In this document: one piece after another, positions 24,474-33,569 of the stretch
How positions within the stretch are numbered: the stretch's first letter is position 1
How the letters are laid out: the number at the start of each line of letters is the position of its first letter
NCBI RefSeq assembly: GCF_026967935.1
Contig: NZ_JAPVBL010000006.1
Location: 296,051-360,050, forward strand
Reading direction: 5' to 3'
DNA length: 64,000 nucleotides
Source of the DNA: Modestobacter sp. VKM Ac-2982
GTDB taxonomy: Bacteria > Actinomycetota > Actinomycetes > Mycobacteriales > Geodermatophilaceae
Notes under the pieces: generated by a model
Databases searched by the model: none
Told to the model about the DNA's origin: nothing
The model's input: the letters and a program-made list of their open reading frames with translations, nothing else
Made by a program: the position numbers and the translations under genes

Positions 24474-26168
24474 GTGAGCCTGCCTACGAGCTCGGTACCA
24501 GGTCTGTCGACGCTCACCGCTGCGTCGGCGGCGGCGCCGCGCGCCAGCCTCGGGCACGTCCTGGACCACCTCGGCACCACCCTGCTCGAGGTGGCCGCCG
24601 GTGACCCGACGGCCGACCTGGCCGAGCAGGGGGTCGGCGGGCTGGTCATCCACGACCCGGTCGACCCCCCGGCACTGCCGTCCCGGGGGCTGGTGCTGGG
24701 CGTGGGGGTGTACGAGCCGGACGACGTCCTCGACCTGCTGGAGCAGACCGCCGCCGCCGGCGGGGCCGGGCTGGTGGTGCGCGCGCCGGCGCCCACCGAC
24801 CCCCGGATCGCCGCGGTCGCCGAACGCACCGGCACGGTGCTGCTCGCGCTGACCCGCGGCGCCAGCTGGAACCAGCTGGCCACCCTGGTCCGCTCGCTGC
24901 TCGGTCAGGGCGAGGTCGGGACGGCGGGCTCCGAGTCGCTGGGCGGGGTGCCGGGCGGGGACCTGTTCGCCCTCGCCAACGCGATCGCCGCGTTGCTGGA
25001 CGCGCCGGTCACCATCGAGGACCGCAGCTCGCACATCCTCGCCTTCTCCGGCCGGCAGGACGAGGCCGACGAGTCGCGGATCCAGACCGTCCTCGGCCGC
25101 CAGGTGCCCGACCGGTTCACCCGCCGGCTCGAGGCCCACGGCGTGTTCCGGCAGCTCTACGCCACCGACCGCCCGGTGTGGATGTCCGCCGAGGCGCTCG
25201 GGATGCCCGAGATCACCGTCGCCCGGGTCGCGGTCGCGGTGCGGGCCGGTGACGAGATCCTGGGCACCATCTGGGCTGCCGTCGACCGGCCGCTGGACCC
25301 GGCGCGCGAGGGCAGCCTGGTCGATGCGGCGAAGCTGGTCGCCCTGCACCTGCTGCGGATGCGGGCCGGCGCCGACGTCGAGCGCCGGCTGGCCAGCGAG
25401 CTGGTCGCCACCGCGCTGGAGGGTGGGCCGGGCACGGTCGACGCGCTGAGCCGGCTGGGGCTGGCCGACCGGCCGCTGATCGTGCTGGCGATGGGCCTGA
25501 CCGAGAGCACCGACGAGCACGGCACGCTGAGCCTGGCCCGGCGCGAAGCCGAGCGGCAGCGCTCCGCCGACGCGCTGGCCGTGCACCTGACCGCGCTGCA
25601 CCCGGGCTCGGTCGTCGCCCTGGTCGGCGGGGTCTGCTACGCCGTCCTGCCGGTCGGGGCGGACGCCCCCTCGGCCGACGTGCGGGCCGCCGCGGTCGCC
25701 ACCGAGTTCCTGCAGCGCACCGGTGGCCGGGTGCCCGGGATGGTCGGTGTCGGCACCGTCGCCCTGGACGTCTCGGCGCTGACCCGCTCCCGGGACGCCG
25801 CCGACCGGGCCCTGCGGGTGCTGCGCAACGGCACCACCTCACGCCGGGTGGCCCGCGCCGCCGACGTGCACATCGAGTCGTTGATGCTGCAGCTGGCGGA
25901 CCTGGCCGCCGCCGAGGGGCACGAGGCCTCGGGGCCGGTGGCCCGGCTGGCCGAGTACGACGCCGCGCACCGCGCCCAGCTGGTGGAGACGCTGCGGGCC
26001 TGGCTGGACGCCTTCGGCGACGCGATCGCCGCCTCCGCCCGGGTGCACGTGCACCCGAACACCTTCCGCTACCGGCTGCGCCGGATCGCCGAGGTGGGCG
26101 GGATCGACCTGGGTGACGCCGACTCCCGGTTCGCCGCGATGCTGGAGCTGCGCCTGCTCCGCTGGTGA
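24474..26168 (+). CDS. PucR-family transcriptional regulator
   Basis: The 564-residue protein has an N-terminal sensor region (about 20-150, resembling the PucR/purine-catabolism domain), a middle GGDEF-like/CdaR domain (about 300-430) and the C-terminal PucR helix-turn-helix (about 500-560; LVETLRAWLDAFGD...VHPNTFRYRLRRIAEVGGIDL). PucR/CdaR proteins usually activate genes for use of particular nitrogen or carbon compounds. It is placed in the middle of the peptide/D-amino acid locus, between the racemase operon and the transporter operon, and an 18-bp palindrome sits before its own start and before each of those units, so it is the best candidate for their regulator. GTG start, probably leaderless. 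Confidence 0.88.
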   Translation: MSLPTSSVPGLSTLTAASAAAPRASLGHVLDHLGTTLLEVAAGDPTADLAEQGVGGLVIHDPVDPPALPSRGLVLGVGVYEPDDVLDLLEQTAAAGGAGLVVRAPAPTDPRIAAVAERTGTVLLALTRGASWNQLATLVRSLLGQGEVGTAGSESLGGVPGGDLFALANAIAALLDAPVTIEDRSSHILAFSGRQDEADESRIQTVLGRQVPDRFTRRLEAHGVFRQLYATDRPVWMSAEALGMPEITVARVAVAVRAGDEILGTIWAAVDRPLDPAREGSLVDAAKLVALHLLRMRAGADVERRLASELVATALEGGPGTVDALSRLGLADRPLIVLAMGLTESTDEHGTLSLARREAERQRSADALAVHLTALHPGSVVALVGGVCYAVLPVGADAPSADVRAAAVATEFLQRTGGRVPGMVGVGTVALDVSALTRSRDAADRALRVLRNGTTSRRVARAADVHIESLMLQLADLAAAEGHEASGPVARLAEYDAAHRAQLVETLRAWLDAFGDAIAASARVHVHPNTFRYRLRRIAEVGGIDLGDADSRFAAMLELRLLRW

Positions 26169-26189
26169 ACGGTGCCTGGTGCCGGGTGC

Positions 26190-27152
26190 TCAGCCGGCCA
26201 CCGCGCGGGCGAAGCGCTGCGACCACTCCGCGAGCCGCACCCGCAGCTCCTCCGGGGCGACCACGGTGAACTCCGCGCGGACGGCGCCCAGCACCAGGGC
26301 CGGCCAGTCCAGGTCGTCGGTCTCCAGGTGCAGCCGGCAGCGGTCCGGGCCCTCGTCGGTGACCCGCACCCAGCGGCCGACCCGGTCCCGGACGACCGCC
26401 GCCGGGGCCTCGACCACCGCCTCCACGACGGTCGGCGTGCGGAACTGGTCCATGCCGGCCCGGACGAACGCGGCGGCGTCCTCGGCCGGCAACGGTCGCG
26501 GCGCGAACCGGGCCCCGGTGCCACCCAGCCCGGACATCCGGTCCAGCCGGAAGGTGCGCCAGTCACCCCGGGACGGGTCGTAGGCGACCAGGTACCACCG
26601 GTGACCCAGCGGCACCAGCCGGTGCGGCTCCACCAGCCGCTCCGCCGGTCGCCCCCCGGCGGCGGTGTAGGTGAACTCCAGCCGCTCGGTCTCCCGGCAG
26701 GCCTGGGCGGCCGCCACCAGCACGCCCGGGTCGACCGCGGGGCCGCCGTCGGACCAGGGCGGGGCGGGCACGGTCATCGCCCGCAGCGCCTCCACCCGGC
26801 GGCGCAGCCGGGCGGGCAGCACCGGCACCACCTTGGTCAGGGCCCGTACCGAGGCCTCGGCCATCCCGGCGCCCGCCCCGGCCGCCGCGGCCTGCAGCCC
26901 CACGGTGAGCGCCACCGCCTCGTCGTCGTCGAGCACCAGCGGCGGCAGCGCGGCCCCGGCGGCCAGTCGGTAGCCGCCGTCGACCCCGGGACGGGCCTCC
27001 ACCGGGTAGCCGAGCTCACGCAGCCGGTCCACGTCCCGGCGCAACGTGCGCAGCGAGACGCCCAGCCGGCCGGCCAGGTCGGCGCCGGCCCAGTCGCGGC
27101 GGCCCTGCATCAGCGAGAGCAGGCGCAGCGCACGGGAGGTGGGGTCGACCAT
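26190..27152 (-). CDS. WYL-domain transcriptional regulator (YafY type)
   Basis: The 320-residue protein has an N-terminal winged helix (RALRLLSLMQGRRDWAGADLAGRLGVSLRTLRRDVDRL, residues about 5-55), a WYL domain (RLEFTYTAAGG...RLVEPHRLVPLGHRWYLVAYD, about 155-215) and a C-terminal WCX-type extension. WYL regulators bind nucleic-acid or other ligands and respond to stress or metabolites. I chose the ATG at 27152; a longer frame from 27242 would read across the divergent promoter. It is divergent from a DinB-family gene with a 92-base gap containing inverted repeats, so that gene is its likely target. Confidence 0.88.
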   Translation of the reverse strand: MVDPTSRALRLLSLMQGRRDWAGADLAGRLGVSLRTLRRDVDRLRELGYPVEARPGVDGGYRLAAGAALPPLVLDDDEAVALTVGLQAAAAGAGAGMAEASVRALTKVVPVLPARLRRRVEALRAMTVPAPPWSDGGPAVDPGVLVAAAQACRETERLEFTYTAAGGRPAERLVEPHRLVPLGHRWYLVAYDPSRGDWRTFRLDRMSGLGGTGARFAPRPLPAEDAAAFVRAGMDQFRTPTVVEAVVEAPAAVVRDRVGRWVRVTDEGPDRCRLHLETDDLDWPALVLGAVRAEFTVVAPEELRVRLAEWSQRFARAVAG

Positions 27153-27162
27153 GCGCTGAGAC

Positions 27163-27190
27163 TGCCATCCATCGCGGACAGGATCTGGCA
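27163..27190. promoter_or_regulatory. inverted repeat in the WYL regulator/DinB intergenic region
   Basis: TGCCATCC (27163-27170) faces GGATCTGGCA (27181-27190), one extra base in the right arm. A second repeat, CGATGC-N6-GCATCG, lies at 27192-27209. One or both may be operators of the WYL regulator for the divergent genes. Confidence 0.4.
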
Positions 27191-27244
27191 CCGATGCCCG
27201 GCAGCATCGTCGGTACGAGATCCCATCGACGAGAGGGCACACCG

Positions 27245-27772
27245 ATGACCAGCACCGAGACCACCACCGCTGTCGCCGCCGAGCGGGCCGACCTGCTCGA
27301 GTCGCTCACCAAGCACCGCTGGTGGCTGGCGCACACGGTGCACGGCCTGACCGACGAGCAGGCCCGCCTGCGGCCCACCGTCAGCGAGCTGACCCTGGGC
27401 GGCCTGCTCAAGCACGTCACCGCCATGGAACGGATGTGGGCGGAGTTCATGGTGACCGGCCCGACCACCTTCCCGGCGTTCGACGAGTCGACGGCGGAGG
27501 AGTGGGCCGCGGAGTTCGTGATGGGACCGCACGAGACGCTGGCCGGCCTGCTCGCCGACCAGGCCGCGGTGGCGGTGCGCACCGACGAGCTGGTCCGGAC
27601 CCTGCCGAGCCTGGACGTCGCGCACGAACTGCCGCCGGCGCCGTGGTTCACCCCGGGCGCCCGGTGGTCCGCCCGCCGGGTCGTGCTGCACGTGATCGCC
27701 GAGACCGCCCAGCACGCCGGCCACGCCGACGTCCTGCGCGAGACGATCGACGGGCAGAAGTCGATGGGCTGA
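27245..27772 (+). CDS. DinB-family (DUF664-like) protein
   Basis: The 175-residue four-helix-bundle protein has ERADLLESLTKHRWWLAHTVHGLTDEQ near the start, GGLLKHVTAMERMW (metal-binding His of helix 2) and HVIAETAQHAGHADVLRE (His pair of helix 4), the DinB pattern. In actinobacteria such proteins often act as thiol (mycothiol)-dependent transferases, and the fold binds a divalent metal through three His. GAGAGG precedes the ATG at 27245. The divergent WYL gene is its probable regulator. The exact substrate is unknown. Confidence 0.88.
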   Translation: MTSTETTTAVAAERADLLESLTKHRWWLAHTVHGLTDEQARLRPTVSELTLGGLLKHVTAMERMWAEFMVTGPTTFPAFDESTAEEWAAEFVMGPHETLAGLLADQAAVAVRTDELVRTLPSLDVAHELPPAPWFTPGARWSARRVVLHVIAETAQHAGHADVLRETIDGQKSMG

Positions 27773-27792
27773 CCCCGGGCCGGCGCGCCCAG

Positions 27793-28770
27793 TCAGTCGG
27801 TGAGGCGGGCCAGCGGGGCGCGCGCCGGCGCGAAGTGACAGGCAGTGGCGTGCCGGTGGTCGGCCGTCGGCTCGGTGGTCCGGCAGACCTCCCGCTCCGG
27901 GTGGACGAGCGGCCCGACCGGGCAACGCGGGTGGTAGCGGCACCCCGGCGGCGGGGCGTGCGGGTCGGCCGGCTCCGCGGCCGCCACCGCCGTCGGGGCC
28001 GGGTCGGCGGCGGTCGCGGCCGGCCGGGCGTGCGCCGAGTCGGGCACGGCCGCGAGCAGGTCCCGGGTGTAGGGGTGCTGCGGGTCGGCGAGCACCTGCT
28101 CGGCCGGCCCGTGCTCGACGATGCGGCCCAGGTACATGACGGCGATCTCGCTGGCCACGTACCGGACCACGGCCAGGTTGTGCGAGATGAACAGCATCGA
28201 GGTGCCCAGCTCCCGCTGCAGCCGGCGCACCAGGTTCAACACCGTGCCCTGGATGGAGACGTCGAGCGCGGAGGTGATCTCGTCGGCGACGACCACCGCG
28301 GGCCGGGCGGCCAGCGCCCGGGCCAGCGCGACCCGCTGGCGCTGGCCGCCCGACAGCTGACCGGGATGGGCGCCGGCCCGGGCCGGGTCCAGCTCGACCA
28401 GCTCCAGCAACCGGGCCACCTCGCGCCGCCGGTCGGCCGAGCCGGTCCCCCGCGGCACCGCCTCGGCGATGCTCTCCCCGATCGTCATCCGCGGGTCGAG
28501 CGAGGAGTACGGGTCCTGGAAGACCATCTGCACCGGCCGCGGGCCCGACCCGTGCCGGATCGGTTCCCCGTCGAGCAGGATCCGGCCCCCGGACAACGGC
28601 GTGAGCCCCACGGCCGCGCGGGCCAGTGTCGACTTGCCCGAGCCGGATTCCCCCACCAGCCCGACGACGGCGCCGTCCGGCACGGTGAGGCTGACCCGGT
28701 CGACGGCGGTCATCGCCCGCCGCCGGGAGCCGTACCGGACGCTGACGTCGTCGAACCGCAGTTCGCTCAT
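27793..28770 (-). CDS. dipeptide/oligopeptide ABC transporter ATP-binding protein (DppF/OppF type)
   Basis: The 325-residue ATPase has Walker A GESGSGKST, Q-loop MVFQDPYSSLDP, signature LSGGQRQRVALARAL, Walker B VVVADEITSALD and H-loop ISHNLAV. A C-terminal oligopeptide-transporter extension carries the CRYHPRCP...CHFAP cysteines that probably bind an Fe-S cluster. It energises uptake with the fused ATPase encoded upstream, whose stop codon overlaps its ATG by four bases. It is the last gene of the transporter operon. The substrate is inferred as short peptides, and from the locus possibly D-residue-containing peptides. Confidence 0.9.
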   Translation of the reverse strand: MSELRFDDVSVRYGSRRRAMTAVDRVSLTVPDGAVVGLVGESGSGKSTLARAAVGLTPLSGGRILLDGEPIRHGSGPRPVQMVFQDPYSSLDPRMTIGESIAEAVPRGTGSADRRREVARLLELVELDPARAGAHPGQLSGGQRQRVALARALAARPAVVVADEITSALDVSIQGTVLNLVRRLQRELGTSMLFISHNLAVVRYVASEIAVMYLGRIVEHGPAEQVLADPQHPYTRDLLAAVPDSAHARPAATAADPAPTAVAAAEPADPHAPPPGCRYHPRCPVGPLVHPEREVCRTTEPTADHRHATACHFAPARAPLARLTD

Positions 28771-30788
28771 GCCCGCTCCCCCAGGGAGACCGCGACGGGT
28801 GCCGCACCGGGGACGGCGAGGTCGGCGACCTCACCGGCGTGCCAGCAGGCCACCCGCCAGCCGGTCCCGTCGTCGGCGAGGGCCGGGTCCTCGACCGTGC
28901 ACCGTGCCGAGGCGAGCGGGCAGCGGGGGGCGTAGGCGCAGCCCGGGGGCTGGTGCGCCGGGTCGACCGGCCGGCCGGGGATCACCGGCAGCGGTGAGTC
29001 CAGGTCGACGTGCATGTCGGGCACCGCGGCGACCAGTGCCCGGGTGTACGGGTGGCGGGCGGCGGTGCCGAGCTCGGCGGCGGGCAGGTCCTCCACCACC
29101 CGGCCGGCGTACATCACCAGCACGCGGTCGCAGACCTGGCCGACGACGGCGACGTCGTGGCTGATCAGCAGCAGCGCCACGCCGTCGGCGGCGCGCACGG
29201 CGGCCAGCAGGTCCAGCACCTGACGCTGCACGGTGACGTCCAGCGCGGTGGTCGGCTCGTCGGCGACGATCAACGTCGGTTCCCCCATCAGGCCCATGCC
29301 GATCATCGCCCGCTGCCGCATGCCGCCGGAGAACTCGTGCGGGTACTGGTGCGCGCGGCGCTCGGCCGCGGGGACGCGGACGGCGCGCAGCCGGTCGACG
29401 GCACGGCCCATCGCCTGCCGCCGGTTCATCCCCTGGTGCTCCTCGGCCACCTCGGCCAGCTGACGCCCGATCCGGCGGGTCGGGTTGAACGACGTCATCG
29501 GGTCCTGGAACACCATCGCGAACGCGGTGCCCAGCAACCGACGGTGGCTGCGCTCGGACCCGGTCAGCAGGTCGGTGCCCTGGAACTCCAGCCGGTCCGC
29601 GGTGACCTCGCCGGGCTGCTCGACCAGCCGGGCGATCGCCAGTGCGGTGAGCGACTTGCCCGAACCGGACTCCCCGACGACCCCGACCGCCTCGCCCCGG
29701 CCGATCCGGAAGCTCACCCCGCGGACCGGGCGCACCAGGCCACCGGGCCCCGGAAAGGTCACCGAGAGGTCCTGGACGTCGAGCACCGGCCGGCCGGCCG
29801 CCGGGCCGGGGTCGGTGGCCGGCGTGCCGTCGTCGGTGACCGGGGCCGGCACGGTGTCGGCCCGGGGGCCGCTGCGCACCGGGTACGCCCCGTTCACGGC
29901 GGCGGTCAGCCCGATGCCCTTGGCCACCGCCTCACCGAACAGGTTGAACGCGAGCCCGGCGACGACGATCGCGACGCCGGGGGCCAGCGCCGCCTCCGGG
30001 TGGATGTAGATGCCGCTGAGCCCGTCCTGCAGCAGCCGTCCCCAGTCGTAGCTGGGCGCCTGCACGCCCAGGCCGAGGAAGGACAGCCCGGTGAAGGCCA
30101 GCAGCGCGCCGCCGGCACCGATCGTCGCGTTCACCACCAGTGGCTCGCCGATGTTGGGCAGCACGTGCCGGACGAGCACCCGCACCCGGCCGACCCCGGC
30201 GATGCGGGCGGCGGAGACGAAGTCACGGTCGGCGATCCCGGCGGCCAGCGTGTGGGAGAGCCGGGCGAAGGAGGGGGCACCGGCGAAGCCGATGGCCAGC
30301 ACCGCCCCGGTCGCCCCCACCCCGAAGACGACGGCGAAGAAGAGCGCCAGCAGCAGCCCGGGGAAGGCGACGGCGATGTCGACCGCTGCGGTCACCAGCC
30401 GCCCGGCGCGCCGGCCCAGGAGCAGGGGCGCGGTGCCCAGCAGCAACCCGAGGACCACCGCGATCAGCGTCGCCAGCAGCGCCAGGCCGATGGACAGCCG
30501 GGTGGCCACGAGCACCCGGGCGAACAGGTCGCGGCCCAGGGCATCGGTGCCGACCCAGTGCTCGCCGGAGGCGCCCTGCATCGCCGCGGTGGTGTCCACG
30601 GTGTCGGCCGCATCGGACCAGAACACCGGGCCGAACACCGCCAGCAGGAGCACCACGGTCAGCAGCAGGCCCGCGCCGGCGCCGACCGGGGTGCGGAGCA
30701 CCGCGAGCCAGCGGGTGCCCGCCGCCGACCGTCGGGAGGGGGCGGCCGGCTGGTCGGCGTCGGTGGGCGGCACGGGTGCGATCGTCAT
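28767..30788 (-). CDS. fused ABC permease and ATP-binding protein (DppC-DppD)
   Basis: The 673-residue fusion has an N-terminal half (about 1-310) that is a DppC-type permease with an N-terminal helix, the periplasmic segment HWVGTDALGRDLFARVL and the cytoplasmic EAA-like loop SAARIAGVGRVRVLVRHVLPN. The C-terminal half (about 340-650) is a DppD-type ATPase: Walker A GESGSGKS, MVFQDPMTSFNP, signature FSGGMRQRAMI, Walker B IVADEPTTALD, ISHDVAV and the C-terminal cysteine motif CAYAPRCP...CWHAG. The two are joined by a Pro/Asp-rich linker near 310-340. Such fusions occur in actinobacterial peptide transporters. It starts four bases after dppB ends. Confidence 0.9.
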   Translation of the reverse strand: MTIAPVPPTDADQPAAPSRRSAAGTRWLAVLRTPVGAGAGLLLTVVLLLAVFGPVFWSDAADTVDTTAAMQGASGEHWVGTDALGRDLFARVLVATRLSIGLALLATLIAVVLGLLLGTAPLLLGRRAGRLVTAAVDIAVAFPGLLLALFFAVVFGVGATGAVLAIGFAGAPSFARLSHTLAAGIADRDFVSAARIAGVGRVRVLVRHVLPNIGEPLVVNATIGAGGALLAFTGLSFLGLGVQAPSYDWGRLLQDGLSGIYIHPEAALAPGVAIVVAGLAFNLFGEAVAKGIGLTAAVNGAYPVRSGPRADTVPAPVTDDGTPATDPGPAAGRPVLDVQDLSVTFPGPGGLVRPVRGVSFRIGRGEAVGVVGESGSGKSLTALAIARLVEQPGEVTADRLEFQGTDLLTGSERSHRRLLGTAFAMVFQDPMTSFNPTRRIGRQLAEVAEEHQGMNRRQAMGRAVDRLRAVRVPAAERRAHQYPHEFSGGMRQRAMIGMGLMGEPTLIVADEPTTALDVTVQRQVLDLLAAVRAADGVALLLISHDVAVVGQVCDRVLVMYAGRVVEDLPAAELGTAARHPYTRALVAAVPDMHVDLDSPLPVIPGRPVDPAHQPPGCAYAPRCPLASARCTVEDPALADDGTGWRVACWHAGEVADLAVPGAAPVAVSLGERA

Positions 30789-30792
30789 CGGC

Positions 30793-31821
30793 TCAGCTCT
30801 CCCTGATGGCCGAGCGCGGGTCCAGCAGCGCGAGCACCACGTCGACGGTCAGGTTCACCAGCAGCACCCCGGCGCCGTAGACGAGCACGATGCCCTGCAC
30901 CACGGAGTAGTCCTTGAGCAGGATCGAGGAGACGATCGTGCTGCCCAGGCCCGGCCAGGCGAAGACGTTCTCCACCAGCACCGTGCCGGCGACCAGCGCG
31001 CTGAGCAGCAGCCCGCCCAGCGTGATGGTCGAGGTCAGCGCGTTGGGCATGGCGTGCCGGAGGTAGATCTTCGGCGCCGGGAGGCGTTTGGCCCGGGCGG
31101 TGCGCACGTGGTCGGCCTGCAGCACCGACAGCATCTCCACCCGCAGGATCCGGGCCAGCGCCGCGGCCGGCCCGACGGCCAGGGCCAGCACCGGCAGGAC
31201 GTAGGAGCTCGCGTCCTGCTGGCCCGCCACCGGCAGCCAGCCCAGCTGGACGCCGAAGACGTAGACCAGGCCGACGCCGAGCAGGAAGTCCGGGACCGCC
31301 CCGGCGACGACGCTCGCCGAGGAGAACGCCAGCTCGCGGCGGCGGGCCCGCCCACCCCGGGTCAGCACGCCCATCGCCACCCCGATCGGGACGGCCAGGA
31401 CCACCACCACCAGGAACGCCAGCACCGCCAGCTGGGCCGTCGCCGGCAACCGCTGGGAGATCACCTGGGAGACCGGCAGCCGAGAGGTCAGCGACGTGCC
31501 GAGGTCGCCGGTGAACACGCCCTGCAGGTAGTGCACGTACTGCAGCCACAGCGGGTCGTCCAGACCGAGGGACGCCCGCCGGGCCGCCACCAGCGACGCC
31601 GGTGCGGTCGGCCCCAGCGCGGCCCGGACCGGGTCACCCGGGATCAGGTGGATCATCAGGAACGACGCGGTGACCAGCACCCACAGCGAGACGACGAACC
31701 GGCCGGCGCGCCGGGCGGCGAACCGCAGCCACGGGCTGTCGAGCGCCGCGTCCACCCCCCGGTGCCCCGCCGTCGCGCCGGTCGTTGCCGTCGCGCCGGT
31801 CGCCGTCGTCGTGCTCGTCAC
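30793..31821 (-). CDS. ABC transporter permease (DppB type)
   Basis: The 342-residue membrane protein has six predicted helices: a first helix near residues 35-55, a long periplasmic loop (DDPLWLQYVHYLQGVFTGDLGTS, typical of DppB/OppB), helices from 125 onward, and the EAA loop VRTARAKRLPAPKIYLRHAMPNAL. It forms the channel with the permease half of the next gene. It lies 40 bases downstream of the binding-protein gene and four bases upstream of the fusion gene. Confidence 0.9.
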   Translation of the reverse strand: MTSTTTATGATATTGATAGHRGVDAALDSPWLRFAARRAGRFVVSLWVLVTASFLMIHLIPGDPVRAALGPTAPASLVAARRASLGLDDPLWLQYVHYLQGVFTGDLGTSLTSRLPVSQVISQRLPATAQLAVLAFLVVVVLAVPIGVAMGVLTRGGRARRRELAFSSASVVAGAVPDFLLGVGLVYVFGVQLGWLPVAGQQDASSYVLPVLALAVGPAAALARILRVEMLSVLQADHVRTARAKRLPAPKIYLRHAMPNALTSTITLGGLLLSALVAGTVLVENVFAWPGLGSTIVSSILLKDYSVVQGIVLVYGAGVLLVNLTVDVVLALLDPRSAIRES

Positions 31822-31861
31822 CGTCGCCCCCTCTCCGCCGTCCGCGTCGTCCGGGGCCGGG

Positions 31862-33445
31862 TCAGTCGACCATCCGGATGCTGGTCGGCTGGAGGACGTC
31901 GACGACCTCGAACTCCGCGCCGCTGCCGAAGAAGCTCACGTCCTGGTTGGCGAACGGGACGACGTCGGCGTCCCGGACCAGGGCGGCCTCCGCCTCCAGC
32001 CAGGTGTCGCAGCCCTCCGTGCCGATCATGGTCATCGCCTCGCCCACCAGCTGGGTGTAGTCGGGGTTGTCGATCGCGGCGAAGTTGTTGCCGTCGGGCA
32101 CGGTCGGGCCGGACAGGAAGGGCACCATCTGGTCAGGGCTGCTGACGTTGACCGGGATCCAGGCGACCTCCCAGTCACCGGTGCCGAAGATGGTCTCGAC
32201 CGCGGCGGTCTCGTCCTTCGGCGTCGTCGTCACCTCCGCGCCGAGCTCGGTCCAGGCTGCGACGACGAGCTCGGCGGCCGCGGAGCCGGGCGCGCCCAGC
32301 GCGCTGTCGTAGAGGAACGTCAGCTCCAGCCGCTGGCCGTCCTTGCTGCGCACGCCGTCGGCGCCGACCTGCCAGCCGGCCTCGTCGAGCAGTTGCTGCG
32401 CCGCCGCGAGGTCGTGCTCGGGCAGCGCGCCGGAGACCGAGTCGCCGGGGCAGGAGGCCGGTGCGGAGGCGGCGAACGTGGTGCCGGGTCCGCCACGGCC
32501 GGAGGTGAGCACCTCGGCCAGCTGGTCCAGGTCGACCGCCTGGGTCAGCGCCATCCGCACCGCCGGGTCGGCCGTGGGCCGGCCCTCGGCCTGGTGGAAC
32601 CACATCTCGCCGAGCACCGCGGTCACGGTCGCGTCGAACAGGCCCTCCTCGGCCAGCCGCTCGGCGTCCGGGCCGAGGACCTGGGCGGCGTTGAGCCCCC
32701 CGGACAGCAGCAGGTTGGCCGAGGTCGTCTCGTTGCCGACGACCTGGGCCACGATCTCGTCGGGCATGCCCTCGGCGTCGGTGCTGGCGCCGCCGGGGCC
32801 CCAGGTGTACCCCTCGCGCAGGGTGTAGGTGTAGTGGTCGCTGGGAACAGCCTCGGTCAGCTCGTACGGCCCGGTGCCGAGGGTCTCCGAGGCCAGCTGG
32901 TCACGGTCCTCCAGCCCACCGGCGCAGACCATCGGGACGCCGGCCAGACCCTCCAGCACGAAGGGCGCGGGCCCGGCCAGGTCCATGGTCACGGTGTTGG
33001 TGGCGTCGTCCGCGGTGGCCTGGACGCCGACCGGTACGAAGACCCCGAGGAAGGGGCTCTGGTTGGCCGGGTCGGCGATCCAGTTGAGGTTCGCCGCCGC
33101 GTCGCTCGCGGTGAAGGGTGAGCCGTCGGAGCAGGTGACGTCGTCGCCGATGGTCAGGGTGACGGTCTCGGCATCGACCGTCCAGTCCTCTGCGATCCCC
33201 GAGACGACCTCCCCCTCGCTGTCGATGAACACCAGCGAGTCGTAGGCGAAGTGGCTGAGCTGGAAGAGGTCGCTGGCCGCCGAGGCCTGCGGGTCGAGGT
33301 TCCCCGGGTCGGAGGACAGCGCCATGGTGAAGGTGCCGCCGTCGACGACCTCACCGCTGCCGCCACCTCCGTCGTCTCCACCGCCGCACCCGGCGAGGAG
33401 GAGCGTGGCGGCGGAGACGCCGACGCCGGTCCGGATGAGCCTCAT
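31862..33445 (-). CDS. peptide ABC transporter substrate-binding lipoprotein (SBP family 5)
   Basis: The 527-residue lipoprotein has a signal peptide ending in LLLAGCGGG (lipobox Cys near residue 20), an acidic/Gly linker, and a family 5 extracellular solute-binding protein (DppA/OppA fold) with TFTMALSSDPGNLDPQ at the N terminus of the mature domain. It captures peptides outside the cell for the permease-ATPase complex. AGGAGAGG precedes the ATG at 33445. First gene of the operon; an 18-bp palindrome shared with pucR is centred about 70 bases upstream. Confidence 0.92.
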   Translation of the reverse strand: MRLIRTGVGVSAATLLLAGCGGGDDGGGGSGEVVDGGTFTMALSSDPGNLDPQASAASDLFQLSHFAYDSLVFIDSEGEVVSGIAEDWTVDAETVTLTIGDDVTCSDGSPFTASDAAANLNWIADPANQSPFLGVFVPVGVQATADDATNTVTMDLAGPAPFVLEGLAGVPMVCAGGLEDRDQLASETLGTGPYELTEAVPSDHYTYTLREGYTWGPGGASTDAEGMPDEIVAQVVGNETTSANLLLSGGLNAAQVLGPDAERLAEEGLFDATVTAVLGEMWFHQAEGRPTADPAVRMALTQAVDLDQLAEVLTSGRGGPGTTFAASAPASCPGDSVSGALPEHDLAAAQQLLDEAGWQVGADGVRSKDGQRLELTFLYDSALGAPGSAAAELVVAAWTELGAEVTTTPKDETAAVETIFGTGDWEVAWIPVNVSSPDQMVPFLSGPTVPDGNNFAAIDNPDYTQLVGEAMTMIGTEGCDTWLEAEAALVRDADVVPFANQDVSFFGSGAEFEVVDVLQPTSIRMVD

Positions 33446-33505
33446 GGTGTGTCCTCTCCTGATGCGGCGATTGCGAGAAGGCTGCCGCGCGACAGCCGCA
33501 GGTTC

Positions 33506-33523
33506 TTCGTCCGGACGGACGAG
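33506..33523. promoter_or_regulatory. 18-bp palindrome, site 3 of the shared operator
   Basis: TTCGT-CCGGACGG-ACGAG lies centred about 70 bases upstream of the transporter operon start. Seventeen consecutive bases are identical to site 2 before pucR; only the last base of the right arm differs. Confidence 0.72.
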
Positions 33524-33569
33524 GCCGACCGCACAGGCTCGTCGGGGGTGACGAGCCGACCGGGCGGTG

